From: Psococerastis gibbosa
Lineage: Eukaryota; Arthropoda; Insecta; Psocodea; Psocidae
DNA: 64,000 nucleotides
Direction of reading: 5' to 3'
Assembly (NCBI GenBank): GCA_963971405.1
Contig: OZ020491.1
Span: 9,480,855-9,544,854, forward strand
Shown: positions 35,751 to 47,041 of the stretch, piece after piece
Layout: each line of letters starts with the position of its first letter
How positions within the stretch are numbered: the first letter of the stretch is position 1
Made by a program: the position numbers and the translations under genes
Notes under the pieces: generated by a model
The model's input: only the letters and a program-made list of their open reading frames with translations
The model's database searches: none
What the model was told of the DNA's origin: nothing

Positions 35751-36047
35751 CAGAGGCGTAAAGTTTTAGAATGATGGCGGGGGCAAAACTAAGTATACCT
35801 TATGACGTCACCAGGCAGGATAAGGAAAAATTGAAAATATAAGTGCAAAATAGAAGGGTTTTACGCATTTTAATAGCAGTTAAGTTTACAAAGCTAACAA
35901 AGGAATGCTTATAATCATATTGCTGCAAAGGGACCCGGCGGTCTCCATGAACCACGTCTTAGATAGCTCGAGCCTTTGCCCCCCCCCCCAAAAGGAGCTG
36001 GGGGGGGGGGACAAGATGGACCTTGCCCTGCCAACTTTACGCCCTTG
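35751..36047. mobile_element. hAT-like MITE with poly-G/C centre
   Basis: CAGAGGCGTAAAGTTTTAG at the left pairs with CCAACTTTACGCCCTTG at the right. It includes a C9/G10 pair around 35980-36010. Relatives are at 24954-25114 and 38497-38808. No convincing 8-bp duplication remains. Confidence 0.75.
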
Positions 36048-36089
36048 GATATGGGTGTTACATTGGCTGAATGTCGGTAGCGAGACGGC

Positions 36090-36357
36090 TCGAACGACCT
36101 CAGCCCGGGTTACTGGGAATGGTTTGTTCAGAGCCCACATGGCCAAACTGGGTCATGGATGTCCTATACCGTCTGCCGACACTGCAATGAGTCCGAGGAA
36201 TCCGCGGAACTAGTGGTTGGCCACTGTCCAGCCCTGCGGTGGGCGTAGTTGGACTGTATAGGGGCTGCCTACATCGGCCAGGTCGATCTGATTGACTTGC
36301 CATTGAAGGACATGGTCGTCTTTGCTAACAAGGTTAAGCTGCTGTTTTTAAGTTGAT
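36090..36357 (+). pseudogene. LINE C-terminal region (post-RNase H type) with frameshift
   Basis: One frame reads Thr-Gly-Asn-Gly-Leu-Phe-Arg-Ala-His-Met-Ala-Lys-Leu-Gly. After a shift it continues Cys-Asn-Glu-Ser-Glu-Glu-Ser-Ala-Glu with His-Cys-Pro-Ala-Leu, a Cys/His-rich block common near the C-terminus of I/R1-like elements. It ends with Leu-Pro-Leu-Lys-Asp before a TAA at about 36352. The clade is an inference. Confidence 0.55.
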
Positions 36358-36359
36358 AA

Positions 36360-38140
36360 ATTGGCAATGGTCGCAGTATGAATGGTTAGATTATACAATC
36401 CCCCTATGACACACTAATATTGCTTCACTATTCAATCCAATAAATATGGGTCTAAGAAAAATTGGAATGTGTAATACTTAAACCCAGATTAAAATCATAC
36501 ACTTCAACATAAGCATTCCAAATATTTTTTCGATCAAATACATAATAGAGTGTGTAATCAGGACCAATCAACAATAAATACGTAACGAAAGTATGTTCGT
36601 CAGCAGGGACGAGTTCAGGGAACTAAATTTGGATGCATAACACATTAATCCCTCCGTTTAAGCCTATCGTTTATTTAAGCATGAAACTTGTTTGCTTTTG
36701 GACGACGTCTATCCCACCTTGGTGGGTCGTGGACAAAAATTGATGGATTGATTGATTATAAATGCCTCCCCCCCCCCAACAAAAACCAGAATTGGTGCCC
36801 CAGCTAGTGTAATGAAGATATAAGTTATTTAGGCAGGAAATGAATTTACTATTTTCTCAAATAATCTGCAGCTGATCTACGTAAAGCAAGAAAGAAAAGA
36901 AAGAAAGAATGTATTTTCCGAATTGTGCTGTTAAACTTTATAATGAAAGGACCTTTACGGAAATTTGACGGCACTAATAATACGATATATTACATCCATA
37001 TAATTATATACATATTATTATTTTTATGTGATATATTTCATGCATGACATACCGTATCCACCCCATCCAAAGCCTTGAAGGCTTCTGTGGCGGGGTCCAA
37101 ACAATATTTTACATAATATATATATTTACATTATATATATATATATTATGATATTTATATTTATGCATGTTTTACATTAAGAGTATATTGGTGTTGGAAG
37201 GGAAGCCCATAGGGCAAGTCCCGTGCTGGGCCTCCCTCTTAATAAAAGACAAAATGAAATAAATTTACAATATAATTTTGAAACAATTTGATGCAATAAT
37301 AAAACAAACAATCAAGTGTGCAAAACAAAGAAAAGAGTATCGTAGGTGTAGTCTATAGGCTATATTGTAATATATATACAGTATATACATTGTATATACA
37401 AGGTTTCATTTTTTTCTGTGTGAAAAAGGTTCAAATCCTCAGGGGAAATTAAAAGCGGGCCCAAATGAAAACTACATACAGTATATCCTGTATATGGTGG
37501 GAACCACCCTTAGTTCTTAGAAAATAAACAAAAATAATGATCTGCAAATTAATGCTCACAAAAGATGTTTCAAGAGATTTCCATCTCTTCATTTCCTCAA
37601 CTTGTTGCATGCATACGACAGAAAAGCTTATTGTTGTACTTATTAATGCCAAAAGTCTTCTTTAGGCCCTTTTTGACTATCTAGGACTAGCAATTAGGCT
37701 ACTTGACAGATTTTATAAATAATATCGATCAGATTGGGCGAATGAGGGCTAGCCGACTATATTACGACGGCCTTTATGCCAGAGCCTAGAGATCAAATTA
37801 ACCACCTAATTTTACACTTAATTACGTTCACGAAAACGATACACCTAATTAGGGTTTCATATGGGAGTTTAAGGTTGTCATAGTAACAAAGCTCAGCTAA
37901 AGGTTTTGCCGCACGCTTTGGGGTACATAGGCCCTTAGCCTACCATATTGTTCCGATAGCGTATTCAGCATTTTAAAAAAACCCTAATCCATCCCATCAT
38001 AAACCATACGTTTCAATCAATAAATAACGAGTAGATTTGGTGGGTACCGTAACCCAGACACCGACAAAAAAAATTCAAATTAAACAAATCGTTGCAGCCA
38101 CAAACTATTATCGCAATGCCACTACCGAAGTTTCAAGAAA
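36360..38140. other. Repeat remnants and simple sequence, no gene
   Basis: It includes TTGATTGATTGATT-type tails at about 36735-36755, TA microsatellites near 37100-37150 and 37370-37400, and a possible retroelement 3' end at 37185-37255. No exon with both splice signals was noticed. Confidence 0.4.
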
Positions 38141-38154
38141 AGAGCAATACTTAC

Positions 38155-38205
38155 AAATGAAAGAAATTGCTTCAGCAGCGTAGACTCAAAATTGTCCGCG
38201 TAACG
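38155..38205 (-). other. Candidate non-coding first exon
   Basis: On the minus strand, about 30 bp after a TATA element, the sequence runs to TTTCATTT followed by a GTAAGTATT donor (GT at 38154-38153). It contains no ATG-initiated frame. Together with the GC-rich upstream block this looks like a 5' UTR exon. The only known downstream gene on this strand is the ERG channel, 22 kb away. Confidence 0.35.
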
Positions 38206-38420
38206 TAAAAGATATTCGTCTTTTTTTATATCCCGCACGACTGATGCGTCCCTCGGGTAAACGGCTACTAAAGAGCGCCCGGGCTGCTAGACCATCTGTG
38301 GGCCCGCGCCTGCGTAATTCATCGACACCCCTGAGGTAATCCAAGGTCGAACGCAATGTACCTCCATCCCCCTGGCAGAATCAGGCTGAATTCATGTACG
38401 AGTATTCCCCTGCTGAGCCT
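38206..38420 (-). promoter_or_regulatory. Candidate TATA promoter with GC-rich upstream block
   Basis: TATAAAAAAAG on the minus strand begins at 38230. It is preceded by about 190 bp of GC-rich, CpG-containing sequence that contrasts with the AT-rich surroundings. It is the only such block of non-repeat character between 17 and 46 kb. Confidence 0.35.
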
Positions 38421-38496
38421 TACATTCCTTGCTGCTGCATATGATTCCCAGGATTGCCACTTCATAACAGAGCGAACCTATACACTGGGCAAGTAG

Positions 38497-38808
38497 CAGA
38501 GACGTAAAGTTTTAGAATGATAGCGGGGGCAAAACTTAGTATACCATATGACGTCATCAGGCAGGATAAGGAAAAATTGAAGATATAAGTGCAAAATAGT
38601 AGGGTTTTACGCATTTCAATAGAGGCCCAGTAAAGTATAGCTGTGGATTTTACAAATCTAACAAAGGAGTGCTTATATTCATATTGCTGCAAAGGGGCCC
38701 GGGGAGACATGAACCACGTCTTACTTTGCTCGAGGCTGGGGGGCAATCCCCCCCCCAAAAGGAGCGGGGGGGGCAAGTTGGACCGTGCCCCCCCCCCCCA
38801 ACCCCCTG
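38497..38808. mobile_element. hAT-like MITE with near-perfect 8-bp duplication
   Basis: It begins CAGAGACGTAAAGTTTTAG and ends ...CCCCTG. The flanks GCAAGTAG (38489-38496) and ACAAGTAG (38809-38816) match at 7 of 8 positions. The interior shares TGACGTCATCAGGCAGGATAA and GGGTTTTACGCATTT with other copies and contains C and G runs. Confidence 0.75.
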
Positions 38809-39039
38809 ACAAGTAGATTGGTCGTTTTGCTGGAACGATTGCCAGTAAGTAGGATTAGATTGAGAGTTATACTATCAATGACCTTGAGATCAATGTGATA
38901 TCTAAACCCTCATGATATTTAAACAGTCCTATCAATGACTCTGTTTATGCCGGTTAATTGTTGTTGTTTCCAACGCCTGCTTTCAGCATTTCTGCTTTTA
39001 TCAACCCTGTCTGTCTGGCGCGGAGAGTGAGTCTGTTTG

Positions 39040-39340
39040 TTAACTTGAGGCACCCTACGCGCAGACTCCTCCTTCACCTCGGAGGAAAGGGGAGGTGACA
39101 GGGCGGACCTCCTGATTATAGTGGATTCCGAAGCACATGGGGAACATGGCAAAGTCACTTGATTAAATCGGAGGTGACCAGGTGACACGTACGTAGACTG
39201 ACTGGTATATGCTCAGCGCGTTATCATGTCCCACCATGTTCCCCAGCCAACGTTGTGCACACTACCAAGTTTGCCGTTGTTTGAAACATGTTCTGCTGTC
39301 ATGTAATCAACATGGTAAGGCCGTTGGCGAATTCCGGTTA
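39040..39340 (+). repeat. Dispersed repeat family E
   Basis: GGACCTCCTGATTATAGTGG, ATCGGAGGTGACCAGG, CACCATGTTCCCCAGCC and AACATGGTAAGGCCGTTGGC match 27640-27862 and the inverse of 55800-56180. Confidence 0.65.
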
Positions 39341-39854
39341 ATTAATTAACTCATTTTGACAGAATTATGTTTTATAAGTAATTCTTAATTTCCTGCAATT
39401 TTATGACTATGCAACTGTGCACACTCCACAACAGCATTAGTGGCGTTGCTGGGGGGCGTAGCATTGCTGGGATCTGAGGGACACACTTCGGCTCCTAGTT
39501 TCCGGTTTGTGCTTAAAAAAAAAAACGTATAGCTGAAATTAAATCATCCCAGTATTTCAGCCTTATCAAGTCCCAGCTATGTAATACCTTCCTAAATTCT
39601 GATTCAAACCGTATACTCAAGATAAGCATTCCAAATATTTTTTCGACCTAATAAATATTGGATCGAATACATGTTTGTAACATTATAATATAATTTACAT
39701 GTACTTATCTACGATGTGAAAAGTTTCACCACCGTGATGTGATTTTTTTTAGATATATTGTAGATTATGTCAAAACATCGAACAGAACTTAACGGTATAC
39801 GTATAATTTTTCCGTATGGATAGTCAGCACAGAATGATGAATAGGTATCCCCAT

Positions 39855-40358
39855 CAGGGGCGTCACGTCAATATTTCTCAGGAGGGGGTGCTTGATGACA
39901 ATTAGGTACATTTCAAAACAAGTTTCTCGTTAGTCAGGGTCAATTTCGTATTGTTTTTTTTTTTTTTTTTTCAATGACTGGGATAGTACTGAAAGATAGG
40001 TACCGGATAAACCGACTAAGTTGCTATGTAAAAGAGGGTACGTTGGACTTACATTGCCTGCGGTACTAACAGTCATTAGAGGCATGGGCTTCATAGTCAT
40101 CGAATAACTAGGGCGGAGCCCCTTGTCAGAAGAAGGGGGCCATTGCCTCTAATGACTATTGACACAGCAGGCAATGTAAATCCAACTAACCCTTTGTTAA
40201 ATAGTAATAAATTATTGTCGATAACCTTTACCAATAGATTAAGTTACTATGCACAAGCTACCCATTGACGATACGATATCGTACTGTGGCGCAAGTTCAG
40301 GCCTTAGGGCTTAGGGCCTGGAACGATCCCCTTTGAAAATATCCCGAGTACGTCCCTG
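39855..40358. mobile_element. Possible hAT-like element enclosing a hairpin
   Basis: The ends CAGGGGCGTCACGTC and, inverted, CAGGGACGTACTCGG are weakly similar. No target duplication was found, so this outer element is tentative. A T19 run lies at 39952-39971. Confidence 0.3.
40035..40193. mobile_element. MITE with about 55-bp inverted arms
   Basis: AGGGTACGTTGGACTTACAT and AACAGTCATTAGAGGCA at the left pair with TGCCTCTAATGACTATT and ATGTAAATCCAACTAACCCT at the right. Confidence 0.75.
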
Positions 40359-40374
40359 AACTGTGTTGACTCCC

Positions 40375-40890
40375 TACTGAACCAGGCCAGGAACCAAATA
40401 CGATAGGCAGATTCGTGAATAAATCAAAAAATCTGAAATGGAAAGGGTGCAGAGGTAAATAACCTCAAAAAAGGACACCTGGGCAAACCGCTGCGGGCAC
40501 GTGGCATTCGGGTAGTTGGTGGTATTGACCCCGCCACGCGGTGGCACAGCAATTGAGACACGGCATTTGCACGTGCAACCCTGCACCTACCGCCACCCCC
40601 CTCCCCTCCCCCACTCCCCCTGTCGAAAGTGCTTTGTTATGCCTTTGCAGGTCAAAGCTGTGATCGAGTGAATGTTGATGGGAAAATAGTGAATGCCTGG
40701 AAAGGATTATTAACGCTTTTACGGCACGCATAAGTATCATTAGGGCGCTGTCGTTTTTATACAGTACTTCGCTTGTAGGTTTCTGTTGATTTTTTTTTTT
40801 AATGCGGGGCCTAAATAATACTTCTATTGCACATCCTGCATTGACGCGTTCCCGTACTCTGTTTAGTCCAGCTAGCGCCTGTTACAATGC
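40375..40890. other. No supported gene
   Basis: A pyrimidine-rich CCACCCCCCTCCCCTCCC tract lies at about 40593-40620. Overlapping frames lack recognised domains. Confidence 0.35.
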
Positions 40891-40895
40891 CAATA

Positions 40896-41286
40896 GGCGC
40901 TTATTCCACCGACCGGCTAGGGCTAAATACAAAGACGGTGACGTGGTAACAGACATTCAAGACTTAGGCGGGGTTTCCACCGACCTCGAATTGCAGAATG
41001 CAAACGACATTGACGGAAATGTTTGTTTTACTCTATGCCATAGTTAAATTTGATCAATGATCATAGAGTAAAATCACAAACAAACTAAAATTAAAAAATG
41101 GCGTCATGGGATATATTAATTACAAACATTTTAATAGATTTCTATAAAAAGATAAACAAACATTTCCGTCAATGTCATTTGCATTCTGCAATGCGAGGTC
41201 GATGGAAACCCCGCCTAAGTCTTGAATGTCTGTTACCACGTCACCGTATTTGTATTTAGCCCTAGCCGGTCGGTGGAATATGCGCC
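40896..41286. mobile_element. Composite PIF/Harbinger-like MITE (element within element)
   Basis: The outer arms GGCGCTTATTCCACCGACCG and ...CGGTCGGTGGAATATGCGCC enclose a second hairpin, GGCGGGGTTTCCACCGACCT to AGGTCGATGGAAACCCCGCC. ATA flanks both sides. The same two-layer structure recurs at 58812-59195, so the composite itself is a mobile family. Confidence 0.85.
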
Positions 41287-41339
41287 ATAGCAAGAATTGC
41301 TTGTTCATTGTCACTTGTAGTCGATGTGGGTGGACATTA

Positions 41340-41501
41340 GGTGCCCATTCCACATACGTACAACGTCAACGAAAAATTGAAAAATGACGTCAAAATGACG
41401 TAAATTGACGTGGTAGCAGAATTTTTAGTATGTCTTTAATGTCTGCTAAAACGTCATTTTTCAATTTTTCGTTGACGTTGTACGTATATGGAATACCCCC
41501 C
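41340..41501. mobile_element. PIF/Harbinger-like MITE, 162 bp, TTA duplication
   Basis: GGTGCCCATTCCACATACGT at the left pairs with ACGTATATGGAATACCCCCC at the right. The duplication is TTA at 41337-41339 and 41502-41504. The inner arms include GAAAAATTGAAAAATGACG. Confidence 0.85.
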
Positions 41502-41639
41502 TTAAGGACGTGAATCAACTTGTCAACAACCAAAAATGCATAAGGAAACAATACCAACAATCTCCGAAAGACCGATAGGACTGTTGTTAGGGCAAAGTTC
41601 AATAGACCACTTCAAGTAGGCATACGTTCATTAAAATCC

Positions 41640-41735
41640 TTCATTATTTTCTTGTCCTGTAACCCCGGACAAGGTGGTATTGAATAAATTTAATGCGTAC
41701 TGAAATTATCACGCTCAGATTTCGCATTATACGCA
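41640..41735 (-). mobile_element. LINE 3' UTR fragment
   Basis: TGTAACCCCGGACAAGGTG and TTATCACGCTCAGATTTCG are the reverse form of the 3' UTR at 6458-6600. Confidence 0.65.
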
Positions 41736-41834
41736 ATACGCAATAATACACCGTATTAGCTGGTTTACATTTATCAATGGATGTTGGACAAAGTGATTAA
41801 GATCTTTTTCAAATTATTATTGTAAATTGTAGAT

Positions 41835-41975
41835 TCTATTTTCGTCCTCTTCTTCTGGCTCTACACTACAGCCCATGTTGGGCTTTGGCCTTTCGACAAC
41901 AGTCCTCCATTCAACTCGGTTGTGTACGGACTCCAAACTCGCGAAGGTCAGATTTCAACTTATCCTTCCAGCGTT
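41835..41975 (-). mobile_element. RTE-like LINE 3' fragment
   Basis: CTCTTCTTCTGGCTCTACAC, GTTGGGCTTTGGCC and CGACAACAGTCCTCCATTC are the reverse complement of the C-terminus and tail at 15370-15508. The encoded end is Lys-Ala-Gln-His-type, as there. Confidence 0.75.
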
Positions 41976-42599
41976 TTCAAGTACATTACAAATAAAAATA
42001 CTGTACATTTATAGATTAAATTGAATTCAAAATAAAAAACGTGAATAAATAATAAAACGAACTTTTTTTTTTTTAAGGCGCGGGACTCTTTCGAGTATTT
42101 GCGCAGGTCGGTGTGTGTGTGTGCGCGCGGAAGTCATGGGTGTTTTAGAATGGTTTTGTCTACAGTCTACAGGTGGGGCACGAACTTTTAATTGTATTAT
42201 ATTATCATATTTATTTTTTGCTTATTAATTTTGGTTTCCACCGTCACTGACTTTACCGTATGTGCCCGTATTTTCAAAAGTGAGAAAAAATCCTGTTTAT
42301 TTATTTATTGGAAAATATAACAAGCAGGATCGCTGAACTTTAGGGTAAATGAAGCATTATTCGCCGATGGCTTTAATTTTAACCGATAAGCCGATACAGC
42401 ATTGCATTGCAATGTACTGACCAACAGCGAATTAAATCTAGGGGTTCAAATTCCGTCGTGTCCTATCGTAGAACAATGTAGGAGAATGCGTTTGATAGTA
42501 GCTTGCGGTTTTTGCCCCGCTGATATTGGAACCATCCAACAGATTGAAATACTAAGGGTTAGATTTTCGACTTAAACTGAAAATTAGTTCAGGGAAGAC

Positions 42600-43575
42600 G
42601 GAGAAATCAGTAATGAAAACGAAAGCCTGATGTTCGCGGACGATACTACGCTCATCGTAACTGGTCCTTCAATAGAAGAAACTGCGAAAAAGTGCACTAA
42701 AAAGCTAGATGACATAAGACTCGAATTTGCCACACATGGGCTCTTGCTAAACGAAAATAAAACGCAACTAACAGTGTTCTCTAACTCCCAACCTGAGCTT
42801 GACATATACCCATGCATAGCAGGACAACCAGTAACTGCAACCGACAGCGTCAGATTTTTAGGAATGCAAGTTGACAAGGACTTAAACTGGAACAAACACG
42901 TGGCTGAGCTATTAAAAAAACTAAATAGTGGCCTCTTTGTAGTCAGGCGCCTTAGCTCTGTGTGTCCTCCGGAGGTAACTCTCCAGGCCTACCACTCACT
43001 TGTTTTGAGCCATATAAACTACTATTGGCCTGGAGAGGGACCTCCGTAGGGAACATGGACGCTGTACTCAGGCTTCAGAGGGGAGTGCGATACATGCTAG
43101 AACTGGGACCTCGTGACAGTTGTCGCTCTCACTTCAAATCATTAAAAATCATGACAGCCCCAAGTCTGTACATATTTAGCTGCATCTTACATATCTTAAA
43201 GCCTGAGGTGTGGGGGACATTTCAACTAAACGGGGACACTCACACCTACAACACGAGGCAACGGGGAGACCTTGTAAGGCCAGCGCCACGCACAGCCAAG
43301 TGTGAGCGACTGGATCCTATACTACAAGGTTTCGCCTACCTTAGAAAACTCCCGATTGAACTGAGAGCGGCGAGAAATGCTTCTAACTTCCCTAAAATGC
43401 TTAGAAACCATCTCTTAGAGAAAGCTTTCTACACTGTCACTGAGGCACTAGCACAATGACAATGACAGAACTACCTGATTTTGACCATACTCTGACGATT
43501 TTATCTTATAATTTACATTTATTGTGTAATTTAAAGGAAATGTACAATATATTGTATTGTATTGAGTTGTATTTT
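42600..43575 (+). mobile_element. 5'-truncated LINE with (TTGTA)n tail
   Basis: The coding frame starts inside the reverse transcriptase at the Phe-Ala-Asp-Asp-Thr box and runs to a TGA at 43457-43459. The 3' UTR ends in ATATTGTATTGTATTG. A second copy of the 3' end lies at 59370-59715 with 280 identical bases. Confidence 0.85.
42630..43459 (+). pseudogene. Reverse transcriptase C-terminal part, one frameshift
   Basis: The first frame (from about 42600) carries the catalytic Phe-Ala-Asp-Asp-Thr-Thr box, then Gly-Leu-Leu-Leu-Asn-Glu-Asn-Lys-Thr and Val-Arg-Phe-Leu-Gly-Met, typical of palm motifs D and E. At about 43020-43028 an indel shifts the frame. The second frame continues with Arg-Leu-Gln-Arg-Gly-Val-Arg-Tyr and ends with Lys-Leu-Pro-Ile-Glu-Leu and a C-terminal helix. 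Nothing upstream of motif C remains, so the copy is inactive. The domain order fits jockey/R1-like families, not resolved further. Confidence 0.8.
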
Positions 43576-43805
43576 TTTTTTTGGTTGGGTTCGAATCACA
43601 AGCCATTGGCTATAGCTTGTGAAAGCAGTTCTTATTGATACTTGACTTGCAGTAACCTGCAGTCCGATATATCTGAAGAGAACATTGTGCATGCAATATA
43701 CTATTTGTTCTATGCAAGGACGGATCGACGGGGGAGGGGGGGGGGGGTCATGACCCTAAATAAGTAAATTCATAAGATAGAAAAAAACTCAACTTTTTAA
43801 CAAAA

Positions 43806-44340
43806 AATTAATTTTTAAACGTACATAAATCTTGTGCCCCCCCCCCCACTAAATTTTCCACAGGATCCGCTATTGGTTCGATGGCCTCAATGACCGTGTG
43901 TATGATAGATATTGTCAGTAACCAGTCAGACTTGTCACGCTCGCAGTGGCTTAAATAACTTCTGCTCCCCCCCCCCCCGCGCAAGACCTTTGGTGCGTAG
44001 CAGCGTCCTACCTTGTCTCATAATTTCATCTTTTTTATTGGCGATCCAGAAATGTTTTCGGGGGGTGGAGGAGGACGGTCGTTCCATCTGACTTCACCGG
44101 AGGTGAGGTAACTTCAATATATTTAAAACTCCATTCTATCTAGTGTGAGCTGCAAATATTTCGGGGGGGGGGGGGGGCAGCTGAAGTTATTTAAGCCACT
44201 GCGAGCGTGACAAGCCTGACAGGTTACTGACATTATCCATCATACACACGGTCACTGAGGCCATCGAACCAAGAGTGGGCCCAGCCGAAAATTTAGTGGG
44301 AGGACACACGTTTTATGTACGGTACCTTTAAAAATTAATT
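43806..44340. mobile_element. Large hairpin: about 175-bp inverted arms with G/C-run borders
   Basis: The left arm (43806-43980) includes TTCGATGGCCTCAATGACCG and GTCACGCTCGCAGTGGCTTA. The right arm (44160-44340) carries their complements, TAAGCCACTGCGAGCGTGAC and CGGTCACTGAGGCCATCGAA. Poly-C and poly-G runs sit at matching positions in each arm. The 180-bp centre is unique. Confidence 0.85.
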
Positions 44341-44458
44341 AAACAATAAATTACTTAGTCATAACACTATATGTAATGACTGTAAGACTGTAAAAGTGTA
44401 AAAAAGGACCTATCATATGACAGTTGTCATTTCATTCAGGTCAGGGAATAGATACAAG

Positions 44459-44739
44459 CAGGCGCGGATCTAGAATGAGATCAAGGAGGGGGCTAAGATT
44501 AAATTTCGAAATTGTTTTGAGAAATAGGGCTGAAATATTGGGGTTTTACGCATTTCCAGAGCAATAAGGGTTCTATATTATAGGTAATTAATGCAATGGA
44601 GCATAAGGGGGGCCCGGGTCTCCCCCGGGAGAAAATGTGTGAAACATAGGACTGAAATAGTGGGGTTTTACGCATTTTGAGGACCTTAATGGGGGGGGGG
44701 GGGCTATAGCCCCCATAGCCCCCCGTAGATCCGCGCCTG
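44459..44739. mobile_element. hAT-like MITE, 281 bp, perfect ends and 8-bp duplication
   Basis: The 14-bp terminal repeats CAGGCGCGGATCTA are perfect at both ends, and the target duplication GATACAAG lies at 44451-44458 and 44740-44747. The interior includes GGGGTTTTACGCATTT twice and poly-G/C runs. An 8-bp duplication with CAG-starting ends is diagnostic for hAT-mobilised elements. Confidence 0.95.
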
Positions 44740-45409
44740 GATACAAGTAGACAGTACTAGAACATAGGGTTCATACTAGAACAGAGAAGATGTCAACCTT
44801 TCGTAACTCAAGGCACGGATGTGTAGATTTGACTTTCTGGTATTGGTGGTATTCAACGTTTGTTTTCAGTTTATGATCGCGGTGTAGTCCATAGAGTAAA
44901 ATTACACGTATATAAGTGAATCGGTTATTTATGAAACATATTAAGCGCCATTTTCTGACTATTGCAGTTTCAGTGTCTCTAGACTTTAGGCCACCTTTTA
45001 TTTATGAAACGACGTAAATAACATTGATAGTTTCGAGGCAGGAGGGCATTGAAAATTTCATGTATTTATGAAACCCCTTTAATCCAGGATATACAATGTT
45101 TCACAACTAAACCACTAGGAATAGGAGTAGGTCCTGAGAGCATCCCAAATTGCTGACAAATTTTTAGTCAATTTGGTGCAACGTGATGAAATCTAAAACT
45201 TTGACGATTGGTGGCCCGAATTTTACATGAAAATCACACAAACGAAACCAACTAAGTTTCTTGTCCCCAAGTATCATGAGTTCCTGTTCGATCGTTAAAA
45301 GGAAGGCATCCGCCGCGAATACCTAGAAGGTCTAGTAAACTGTCAGTTCCGGTTCCCTAAACCTGGAAAACAGTTCGACACGACCCAACTTAGGAAAGCA
45401 AACGACCAG

Positions 45410-45577
45410 CAGCCTGATCGAGGCAATTATAATACGGGGTTAATTAAATACCCTAGGATTATAACTGTAAACAAAAAAATTTTGAATAGCACTTTCTATT
45501 ACAAAATTATCTTGCTTACATTTTTACTACCAGGGGATTAAATAAATACCGGTATTATAATCGCCTCGATCAGGCTG
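45410..45577. mobile_element. Short MITE, 168 bp
   Basis: CAGCCTGATCGAGGCAATTA at the left pairs with TAATCGCCTCGATCAGGCTG at the right. A dimeric relative lies in parkin intron 6 (53396-53692). Confidence 0.85.
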
Positions 45578-45579
45578 CA

Positions 45580-46860
45580 GAAGGTTCCAATCTTGGAAAC
45601 GAAACTCCAAGACACAGAAAAAGTGATGGTACACTTTCCTGATGCGAAGATCTCTTTCTATACGAACATCTTAAAATGGCCGACTAGGCAAAGGGAGTAG
45701 CTCTTCCATTGCACTTTTGTGAAGTTATCTACACAAATCTAAGTAAAAACTGACAAAATGTAACATTTCGTGTGTTTAATTATGAAACAACTTATATCCA
45801 CGACTTTCAAAAACTTCCCTAATATTTTACAGCCAAATCTCACCGGAATTCATGCCTAAATGAGTGAGCTAGATTCAAGTACATTTCTTGTGACTAGAAA
45901 GCTATAGTGATCTTTCTAATTTACAGTCAAAAGAAACAGTCAGAATGGTCAGTCAGATATGGCGGGATTCCTTTTACCCAATCAATTAATCAACCACCTT
46001 TTTTAAGCCACGCAACCAGTTTTGACATAAAACATAAGGTACTGTCTGCAAGAGTATGTAAGGAACACAACATGGTTATTCAACCATGCAGACTGATCTT
46101 CAAAATTATGTCTAATGCCTTCAATGTTGTGCGGGGGGTTGACAGGGGTGGGGGTTGTAGTGACGTGTCAGGGCCAATCTCCTTCCACAATTATAAATAT
46201 CAATCATGAGGAAACGGGACCAATAAACAATATGGCAGACATCAGCTGATTCAAAATAATAACAAATACTCTAAAATTCTACTTTATTGCATAGCCACAA
46301 TTTTGCACACAGATGTAAAATTTTACCACCACATACAGTATATATATATATATATATATGCACCACATATATTAGATATACAGTATATACTATTTCTTCA
46401 ATTCTTTCACTCTTTCGACTTTCATAAGGGAATGGTCACTGTTTTGGCAACTTTTGAGATTCGGCCCTTTTAGGTGGTGTCTCTTCAGACCAATTGATCT
46501 TTGAAGGGTTTCTTGAGCGATTACCTTGGCAAGTGCTTCAGTAAGTTTGAAGTCCTTGAGTACCGCACATGTACGCAAGCATTACCCCAAGGGACCACCA
46601 GTTCCACAGGTTCTCGTCTTGATGCGGATGACCAGTCAGTCAGTTGGATCCAGCTTGTTTCAGGACATACATTAAGAGCAGACTTATTGATGCCTCACTA
46701 TATAATTTGGATGAGTACGACCCCAGGAGCTGGACTATTTAAGTACCTCCTCCTTCTTTCGTACAAAACCCTCTCGGGTGGCTATTTTTGTTTGACACGG
46801 TCGATCCGGCTCTGGCTGGTCAGGGACTCTAATTTTTGTATTGTATTGACCCCTTAAAAG
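45580..46860. other. No supported gene; AT microsatellite
   Basis: (TA)n at 46336-46360 within a TACAGTATA-type palindrome. The plus-strand frames at 45907-46209 and 46501-46857 have no recognised domain, and the latter runs antisense into the 3' end of the next gene. Confidence 0.4.
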
Positions 46861-46869
46861 ACGCTGGCC

Positions 46870-46875
46870 TTTATT
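46870..46875 (-). terminator. Polyadenylation signal of the Myb/SANT-like gene
   Basis: AATAAA on the minus strand, about 167 nt after the stop codon of the upstream gene at 47042. Confidence 0.5.
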
Positions 46876-47041
46876 TTCTCTGTCGCCAACACTTTTCCCC
46901 CTCCCGGAGAGTGGACAAATTACTTCTTCACCATCATGCCATCAAACCACCGGCCTTAGGAAAGAGATGAGTTCTCTACCTATTCGACTACTCCAACTGG
47001 CATACCATGAGCGCAAGGAACCAAGAGCAGTCCATAAAAAG

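Noticed and set aside
39855-40358. Intact hAT element around the 40.0-kb hairpin
   Set aside because: The termini match poorly and the 8-bp flanks differ. Kept only as a low-confidence feature.
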